From NCBI RefSeq assembly GCF_034059295.1, contig NZ_CP139141.1:1037001-1101000 (forward strand): 64,000 nt of DNA, in the 5' to 3' direction. This stretch comes from Pseudomonas sp. HR96. GTDB taxonomy: Bacteria; Pseudomonadota; Gammaproteobacteria; Pseudomonadales; Pseudomonadaceae. The number at the start of each line of letters is the position of its first letter. Position 1 is the stretch's first letter. The notes under the pieces are model-generated. The model was not told the origin of the DNA. It saw nothing but the letters and a program-made list of their open reading frames with translations, and made no database searches. Shown here piece after piece: positions 56,706 through 64,000 of the stretch. The translations under genes and the position numbers were made by a program.

Positions 56706-57599
56706 TTAGTTGAGGGGGTGGGCTTTGAGAAACTCGGCGGCCACCAGATTGGGGCTCTGGTGCTCGACGTCGACCTTGGCGTTGAGCTCGCGCATGGTCG
56801 CGTTGTCGAGCAGTTCGGCCAGCGGCTTGAGTTGCGCGGCGAGGTCCGGGTGAGCGCTGAGGAAGTCCTGGCGCACCACGGGCGCAGCGGTGTAGTCCGG
56901 GAAGTAATGCAGGTCGTCGTCCAGCAGCTTGAGGTGGAAGGCGTTCAGCCGCCCATCGGTGGTGTACACCAGGCCGGTGAACACCTGGCCGTTGCGCAGC
57001 GCGGTGTAGACCAGGCCGGCGTCCATCTGGCGGATGTCGGCGCGAGTGAAGGTCAGGCCGTAGCGTTGAGTCAGGCCCACCAGCCCGTCGGAGCGGTTGG
57101 CGAATTCGGTGTCCAGGGCCAGCACGTGGCCTTTGCTCGGCTCGCTTTTGACCACCGCTTCAAGCTGGCTGATGGTGTTGATCTGCGGGTACTGCTCGGC
57201 AATGTTCTGCGGCAGCGCCAGGGCATAGGTGTTGCTGAACTTCGAAGGGCTCAGCCAGACCAGGCCTTTTTTCGCATCCAGCTCCTTGACCCGCGCATAG
57301 GTGGCCGCGCTGTCGAGCTTTTCGTCGATGTGGTTGTAGGACACCAGCGACACCCCGGTGTATTCCCAGAGCATGTCCAGTTGCCCGGTTTCCTGTGCGC
57401 TACGCGCCAGGTTGCTGCCCAGGCCGCCGGTGATCTGCACGTCGTAGCCTTTGGTGGCCAGGTACTGCGCAGTGAGGTTGGCCAGCACGGTCTGTTCGGT
57501 GAACACCCGCGCGCCGAGGCGAATCACCGGTTTGTCGGCCGCGTGGGCGACAGAGGTCAGGCCCAGCGCCAGGCTGAGCATCAAGCTTGCAATCTTCAT
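56706..57599 (-). CDS. Osmoprotectant ABC transporter substrate-binding protein (YehZ/OsmX/OpuCC type)
   Basis: This 297-residue periplasmic protein has a signal peptide ending TSVAHA and an OpuAC-type type-II binding fold (IRLGARVFTEQTVLANLTAQYL; MLWEYTGVSLVSYNHI). It binds glycine betaine or a related solute. It is 14 bp after the first permease gene and 10 bp before the second permease gene. Confidence 0.9.
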   Translation of the reverse strand: MKIASLMLSLALGLTSVAHAADKPVIRLGARVFTEQTVLANLTAQYLATKGYDVQITGGLGSNLARSAQETGQLDMLWEYTGVSLVSYNHIDEKLDSAATYARVKELDAKKGLVWLSPSKFSNTYALALPQNIAEQYPQINTISQLEAVVKSEPSKGHVLALDTEFANRSDGLVGLTQRYGLTFTRADIRQMDAGLVYTALRNGQVFTGLVYTTDGRLNAFHLKLLDDDLHYFPDYTAAPVVRQDFLSAHPDLAAQLKPLAELLDNATMRELNAKVDVEHQSPNLVAAEFLKAHPLN

Positions 57600-57613
57600 A
57601 GGTTTTTCCTTGA

Positions 57614-58327
57614 TCAGCCGACCAGTCCGCGTTCCAGCCAGAGGCGGCTGACCAGCGTGACGATGGCGTCGAGAATCAGCGCGAGCAGGGCGGTGCAGGC
57701 AGCGCCGAGCAGCAGTTGCGGCTGATTGTTCAGGGCAATGCCGGGGAAGATCAGGCTGCCCAGGCTGTTGGCACCGATGAGAAACGCCAGCGGCGCGGTG
57801 CCGACGTTGATCGCCAGGGCCACCCGTACGCCGCCGACGATGATCGGCACGGCGTTGGGCATTTCAACCTTCCACAGCACCTGGCGCGGCGTCATGCCGA
57901 TGCCCACGGCGGCTTCCTTCAGCGAGCCCTGCACATTCTTCAGGCCTTCATAAGTGTTGCGCACGATGGGCAGCAGAGAGGCGAGAAACAGCGCGAAGAT
58001 CGCCGGCCCGGCACCGATGCCGAGAAAACCCAGGGCGATGGCCAATACGGCCAGGGGCGGCACGGTGTTGCCGATATTGAAAATCTGCATGAAGCGTTCG
58101 GCGCGCCGGGCCATGCTCGGGCGGCTGAGCCAGATGCCGGCTGGCAAGCCGACGGCCAGGGCGGCGAACATCGAACAAAGCACCAGCAGCAGGTGCGCCT
58201 GCAGGTAGAACAACAGGTCTTCACGGTAATGCTTGATCGTATCGATGCCGATCCAGTGGACCAGCAAGGCCAGGACGACGACCACGGTCGCGCATCCCAT
58301 CAGGCCTTTGCCGTAGCGGTTTGTCAC
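57614..58327 (-). CDS. Osmoprotectant ABC transporter permease (YehW/OpuCB type)
   Basis: This 237-residue inner-membrane protein has about six segments, and the EAA loop EAAVGIGMTPRQVLWKVEMP identifies an OpuC/YehW-type permease. The start is a GTG at 58327 with AGGAG seven bases upstream. It is the first gene of the operon. Confidence 0.9.
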   Translation of the reverse strand: MTNRYGKGLMGCATVVVVLALLVHWIGIDTIKHYREDLLFYLQAHLLLVLCSMFAALAVGLPAGIWLSRPSMARRAERFMQIFNIGNTVPPLAVLAIALGFLGIGAGPAIFALFLASLLPIVRNTYEGLKNVQGSLKEAAVGIGMTPRQVLWKVEMPNAVPIIVGGVRVALAINVGTAPLAFLIGANSLGSLIFPGIALNNQPQLLLGAACTALLALILDAIVTLVSRLWLERGLVG

Positions 58328-58588
58328 AGAGGTCTCCTTTATTTCGGGCGGCAGGCTTTGTCGTGTCTGCGCAGGTTGCTCACGGGCAACAAAGAAGCTG
58401 GGTTAAAACCTAACTGATTGATTTTTCAGAGGGTGGTGCCAGGTCAAGCAGGTAGTGGACGCCCCCTGTGCGGAAAAGGTTCCCAAGATGACGGCTTTTG
58501 GCCATCGCGCCCGGAAGCGGTTCCGGCTGCGGTCGGCGGGGCGGGCGACGCAGAGTGCAACGGGCATCTCCGCCCCCGAGGTATCACC

Positions 58589-59188
58589 ATGACCACGATT
58601 ATCGAAAGCGCTTCATTCGTCGCCAACCTGAAATGCCAGACCCCTGGGTTCGAGGGTTTTCTCGACGTGCATGAGGTCGGCAAGCCCAATGGCTGGCGCA
58701 GGCCCTGCGACTACCTGACCATCAACAACTATTGCAATTTCCCTGAGATCCCCCGCGAGGAGCGCTGGCCTTTCGTGTTCGTCTGTCATCAATCGAATAC
58801 GGGTGACCTGGCCTACCAGATCCTCAGCCGCAGCGACGGGCAAGTGGTGGAGCTGGATATCACCGACGAATTGGGCTACCTGGTGTGGCGGCCGCATTCG
58901 TCCACACCGCTCGCCTTCTGGGACATCGACATGGCCGGGCAGATCGGTGGCCCACCTGGCCCCGGCAAGTATTCGCGGCTGGGCCTGCGGCGAGTAGGCG
59001 GCAATGGCAACGAACGACCGTTCACCTGGCTGGGCCTGCGCGAGCGCGACGGTCAGCTCATACCTTACAAACGCTTCGATGAAGACAAACACTGGTTCTG
59101 CTACGTCAGCGCCGACGGACGTGCGCACGAGGCGCCGCTGGTGTACGACCTGTATGTACTGGAAATGGGCGTAGTCATGCCGGCGTAG
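58589..59188 (+). CDS. Hypothetical protein, paralogue of the 54242 gene
   Basis: This 199-residue protein begins [20 protein letters not shown]. It shares the SF-A---C-TP---GF-D--E start, YLTINN, central [12 protein letters not shown] and C-terminal [10 protein letters not shown] with the gene at 54242. It has no signal peptide or membrane segment. GAGG precedes the ATG. The two paralogues flank the osmoprotectant ABC operon. I do not recognise the family or function. Confidence 0.7.
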   Translation: MTTIIESASFVANLKCQTPGFEGFLDVHEVGKPNGWRRPCDYLTINNYCNFPEIPREERWPFVFVCHQSNTGDLAYQILSRSDGQVVELDITDELGYLVWRPHSSTPLAFWDIDMAGQIGGPPGPGKYSRLGLRRVGGNGNERPFTWLGLRERDGQLIPYKRFDEDKHWFCYVSADGRAHEAPLVYDLYVLEMGVVMPA

Positions 59189-59219
59189 GCCAAGGTTTCA
59201 GGGTCGTGGGAATTCGAGC

Positions 59220-59225
59220 TATAAT
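59220..59225 (+). promoter_or_regulatory. Probable -10 element of prfC
   Basis: TATAAT lies 40 bp before the prfC ATG, directly after the stop of the preceding gene; the -35 region is not recognisable. Both its position and its perfect consensus support a prfC promoter. Confidence 0.5.
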
Positions 59226-59264
59226 CGGCGCCCTTTTTTGAATCACCCCCGCAGGCGTTCCCCC

Positions 59265-60848
<1,584 letters not shown>

Positions 60849-60849
60849 T

Positions 60850-60878
60850 TCTTACAGCGCTGCACGCGCTGTAAGAAC
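60850..60878 (+). terminator. Hairpin downstream of prfC
   Basis: A perfect 11-bp stem TTCTTACAGCG / CGCTGTAAGAA with a 7-nt loop begins 2 bp after the prfC stop. A T-rich tail is weak (CTGTTTC), so it may be a terminator or an RNA-stability element. Confidence 0.5.
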
Positions 60879-60944
60879 TGTTTCACCCGCCCTGGGTGAG
60901 TAGTGATTAGACTTCGGCTGGATCCCCTCCCGCCGGAGTCGTCG

Positions 60945-63900
60945 ATGCCGTTCGCTGCCGCTTCGATCGATGAGCCCGCAGCTGCCGAACCTTGGCGGCA
61001 AGGCCCCGCGCAGCGCATCGAGCTGTCGCTGGACAGCGCCGAAAATGCCCAGCCGGCGCAATCGCTCACTACACCTGCAGTGGCATTGGCCGAGCTGCAG
61101 AGCACTGGCGACTGGCTGCGCCAGCAGCTGTCGGCGGGCTATGCGCTGCTGACGCGCAAGCAGGACCCAACGTCGCGGCATCCGGTGGTGCGGCGCATTG
61201 CTCGGCGGGTAGTGTTCAGGTTGGCGACTGCGTTGGTCGCCAAGCTGCTGACCCGCTTCGTGCATCCCATGGCCGGCGTCCTCATGCAGATGTACATCGA
61301 GCTGATCCGGCAAAAGGACGAACTCAACGTCACCAACTATGTTGCCCTCAAGGCCCTTTTGCAGGCCTTCATTGACCTGCCCAGTGGCAACGACCGCGAC
61401 CGCGAACTGGCGTCCTTGCAGAACGTAATGAAGCCGCTGGCAAGCTTGATCGATCTTTTCGACGAGGGGCGCAGTGGCGCTTTGGGGTTGGAATCGGCCA
61501 GCAATCATCTGGGGCGATTGTCCGATACGCTGGCCAGCGAAGACGTGGTGCTGGCGCTGCCTGACGGCTACGCCGCGCAATTGATCGAAGGGATGAACCT
61601 GCTGCAGTCGTTTATCAACGATCTCACGGTGGCAGGCTCGGCAGCCGCGCAGATCAAGCCGCTGGGGTATCTTCAAGCGTTCGGGCAGAGCCGCCTGCTG
61701 GCGGCCATGTTGCCTGCGGAGCTGGCGTGGTTGGCGGAATTCTTCGTCGAACTGGCGGATGTACTGCAGAAAATCCGCGACCTGGCGGGGGACGCCGAGC
61801 GCGGGCCGGTCGACAAGGGCTGGGCCATGGCCTTGGTCATACTCGACAGCCGCCTGGGGCACCTTTTCGCACCACAGTTGCAAGAGTGGCTCAGGCCCTT
61901 GCGTGGGGTGCTCAAAGGCGCGGCTGACGACGAGGTCGGCGCATTCGACTGGTTGTCCACAGCCGGCAACCTTGACCGGATGCAAGCCGCCGCAGACCCC
62001 GCCATGCAGGCAACCAGCGCTCACCTCGCCGAGCTGGGTGAAGGCGCTACGGACATTCAGGGCTTCGCGACTCTGCCAGGCAGTCCTGCGGAACAACTCG
62101 GCTGGGGGATCGAGCTGCTGTCGAACAAGCCCCTGCGCGCTCTGCTGCAGCTCTGGTTCGGTGCCCGAGTGATGGAGCCTCTGACGCAGATCTTTGATCT
62201 GCTTGAGCAAGCCCCGCGCCGTCCGCTGAACAATTCACTGGCGGCGCAGGCCGCCTGGACGTCAGCGCTGTTCGCCATGCCGAAGCTGCAGAGTTACCTG
62301 GCCGAAACGCTGTCCCCTGCGGGAGTCGAACTGTTGCGCAGCAGCCTCGATTGGACCCTCGTCAGCCAGCAGTTGCTGATACTCAAGCAGCGCCGTGACA
62401 AGGATGCTTCCTGGGCAAGCCAGGCGCGCGAGGCGATCACCGGGCTGGGGCAGATCTTCATGCGCCAGGTCGCCAATCCAGCCGCGCTGACCACGCTGGC
62501 CAAGGGCGCGGCGCTTTATGGCCGCCTGCGCAGTGACCCTGAAGCCGTCATGGTACTGAGCGCCTACATCGCCATTCGGGAAATCCCCGACGATTGGACA
62601 CTGGCCAGGGACGGTCAACGCTGGCTCTACATCATTTGGGACCGTATCAGTGCGCTGCCCGGTATTGCCGGCAAGGCAGCCTACTACCTGCGGTGGATCG
62701 CCCGCGGCCTGAACTTTGCCTGGAAGTGGGCTCGCTCCCCCAGTACTGATGAACTCGAGAGTTGGCTGGAAATGAGCGTCAGGCAGGTGAAATTGGCGAC
62801 TGGCGTGTCGGGTGCAGGCGCTCTGGCGCTGGACCTGGTGCCGTTGGCGCCAGCCTTGTGGGAGGCTTTCTCGCAGTCGGGCCAAGGCAAGGGGGCCGAC
62901 CTTTCGGCGGGGCAGCGCGGCGTGCGGTTGTTGGAGCATCTGCTGAGCAGCAGCAGCCCGGCGCTCAAGCGCGCCGGCGCCAGTATCGAGAGTGCCGTGG
63001 TCAATGGTCTGGCCGATGCCGTCGGCTCGGCCCTGCCCGAGGGCCAGGCGCCGTTGCTCGGGGCGCTGTCGTTCGGCGCGAGCGCCGCCCCGATCGGCCC
63101 GCCTCCCAGCATTGCCACAGGCGTCGGCCAGGGGCTGTCGGCGCGCTGCCGTGTTCCTTCGGCGGCGCAACTGCGCGTGGACACTCTTGGCGGGCATTAT
63201 CACGCTGCGCTGCTTGGCGCGTTGCTGTTCGGCGGCGTAGCGCTGTCAAGCGCGGGCGCCTACCTGCGCGAGCGCACAGCGGCGCGCAACCCCAGCCTGC
63301 GAGTGCCGCAGGAGGACAGCGGCCCGGCGGACGACGCTACGCATCCGCTCGATAGCGCGGCGTCCGTGACCCCGTGGGGCACGCTGGCAGGCCTATCCAT
63401 CAGTGCTGCGGCGTTCAGCGGCGCCATGGCGATCTACAACTGGCGCGAACGCGAAAAGGCCATCGAGGCCGCCACTCAGTTGGAGCGGATCAACTGGCTG
63501 GACCGACCCATGATCGAGGGGCAGCGCACCACCTTCGCCCAGGGCATCGAGGCGTGTATCCGACGCACTCACAGCGATGCCGAGGCAATACTGGGCGACC
63601 CGCTGAGGCTGGAGGCAGCTGTGCGCCAATTGCTCACGTCGGTAGAGCAGCCCGATGATCCGGTCAGTGACTCCACCGGCCGTCACCGACGCGACCTGCA
63701 ATCGAAGCTGCCAGCAGAGTCCGGCGCAGTGCCCGATCAGCACAGCGCGCTGCATGTGGCCCAACGTGATGGGCGCGTCGAGGTACTGGCCAATGACGAA
63801 CTCAGCGGCAAGGAGCAAACGCTGGTGCTTGAAGGCGATCCGGACGCGCTGGCCGCCAAGACGGCTTTCGAGCTCCTGCTGCACAAATATCAGGTGGAGG

Positions 63901-64000
63901 CGGGAGTTGCAGCACTGCGCCAACGCGCCGTGGGAGCGGGCGTACTGCCGGCCCACCTGACCAGCCTGGACGAGTTCGCCGAGTACACGGGCGCACGTAT
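60945..64000 (+). CDS. Giant protein of unknown family, continues past the window
   Basis: From ATG 60945 the frame stays open for 1018 codons to the window edge with no stop. Residues 1-700 are long, mostly alpha-helical leucine/alanine-rich segments without a signal peptide. Two hydrophobic segments follow, about 752-771 (AALLGALLFGGVALSSAGAY) and 811-832 (GTLAGLSISAAAFSGAMAIY), and then charged linkers with a basic HRRDLQ site. The layout resembles very large toxins or effectors with internal hydrophobic helices, but I could not place it in a family. GGAG at 60935-60938 is close to the ATG. A 452-codon frame on the other strand is a shadow. Confidence 0.7.
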   Translation, partial: MPFAAASIDEPAAAEPWRQGPAQRIELSLDSAENAQPAQSLTTPAVALAELQSTGDWLRQQLSAGYALLTRKQDPTSRHPVVRRIARRVVFRLATALVAKLLTRFVHPMAGVLMQMYIELIRQKDELNVTNYVALKALLQAFIDLPSGNDRDRELASLQNVMKPLASLIDLFDEGRSGALGLESASNHLGRLSDTLASEDVVLALPDGYAAQLIEGMNLLQSFINDLTVAGSAAAQIKPLGYLQAFGQSRLLAAMLPAELAWLAEFFVELADVLQKIRDLAGDAERGPVDKGWAMALVILDSRLGHLFAPQLQEWLRPLRGVLKGAADDEVGAFDWLSTAGNLDRMQAAADPAMQATSAHLAELGEGATDIQGFATLPGSPAEQLGWGIELLSNKPLRALLQLWFGARVMEPLTQIFDLLEQAPRRPLNNSLAAQAAWTSALFAMPKLQSYLAETLSPAGVELLRSSLDWTLVSQQLLILKQRRDKDASWASQAREAITGLGQIFMRQVANPAALTTLAKGAALYGRLRSDPEAVMVLSAYIAIREIPDDWTLARDGQRWLYIIWDRISALPGIAGKAAYYLRWIARGLNFAWKWARSPSTDELESWLEMSVRQVKLATGVSGAGALALDLVPLAPALWEAFSQSGQGKGADLSAGQRGVRLLEHLLSSSSPALKRAGASIESAVVNGLADAVGSALPEGQAPLLGALSFGASAAPIGPPPSIATGVGQGLSARCRVPSAAQLRVDTLGGHYHAALLGALLFGGVALSSAGAYLRERTAARNPSLRVPQEDSGPADDATHPLDSAASVTPWGTLAGLSISAAAFSGAMAIYNWREREKAIEAATQLERINWLDRPMIEGQRTTFAQGIEACIRRTHSDAEAILGDPLRLEAAVRQLLTSVEQPDDPVSDSTGRHRRDLQSKLPAESGAVPDQHSALHVAQRDGRVEVLANDELSGKEQTLVLEGDPDALAAKTAFELLLHKYQVEAGVAALRQRAVGAGVLPAHLTSLDEFAEYTGAR

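Noticed and set aside
60852..62210. 452-codon open frame on the minus strand
   Set aside because: It is antisense to the giant plus-strand frame, has no family resemblance, and is the kind of long shadow expected in high-GC coding DNA.

Overview
The window is a stretch of Pseudomonas chromosome, most like the P. putida / P. fluorescens / P. syringae group. The evidence is the high GC content, the twelve-gene-type alginate cluster next to yaaA, phoH, moaCDE, rhlB and aapJQMP, Pseudomonas-only small families (DUF3509, YebG behind a CTG-N10-CAG LexA box) and three families of REP-like palindromes. No phage, integrase, transposase, CRISPR array, tRNA or rRNA was seen. Three genes or gene states are missed by simple complete-ORF scanning: a truncated SirB1-type gene at the left edge, a very large open frame running off the right edge, and a frameshifted toxin.

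Layout. 1-8.7 kb holds metabolic and regulatory genes: SirB1-like protein, Leu/Glu/Phe/Val-type dehydrogenase, SOS protein YebG, PsiE, DUF3509, a ribosome-associated HPF-like protein, an AraC regulator divergent from an EamA exporter, DUF2165, a GhrB/TkrA reductase and a LysR regulator. 8.9-13.7 kb is a four-gene efflux operon (outer-membrane lipoprotein, FUSC pump, DUF1656, HlyD adaptor) divergent from the LysR gene. 13.7-15.6 kb has an SDR, a membrane protein and a low-GC relBE/stbDE-type toxin-antitoxin pair whose toxin is frameshifted.

15.8-30.5 kb is the alginate operon on the minus strand: algD, alg8, alg44, algK, algE, algG, algX, algL, algI, algJ, algF. AlgD makes GDP-mannuronate. Alg8 with the c-di-GMP receptor Alg44 polymerises it. 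AlgK, AlgE, AlgG, AlgX and AlgL form the periplasmic and outer-membrane export, epimerase and lyase apparatus. AlgI, AlgJ, AlgF and AlgX acetylate the polymer. The usual last gene, algA, is absent, and the toxin-antitoxin pair lies beyond algF instead. A strong intrinsic terminator lies between algD and alg8.

31.3-44.7 kb contains yaaA, a polysaccharide deacetylase with a degenerate metal site, phoH, a small I78-like protein, glutaminase, moaCDE, rhlB, a carboxylesterase and the acidic amino acid transporter aapJQMP behind a good sigma-54 promoter match. 45.1-53 kb contains a CynX/NimT-type transporter, an NTF2-like protein, a halovibrin-like secreted protein, a GIY-YIG protein, a GST, speC with an attenuator-like leader, and selD-mnmH (selenouridine tRNA pathway). 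53-60.9 kb contains a YraQ/ArsP-type permease, an OpuC/YehZYXW-type osmoprotectant ABC operon flanked on both sides by paralogous genes of unknown function, and prfC. 60.9-64 kb is the first 1018 codons of a giant protein that I could not assign to a family.
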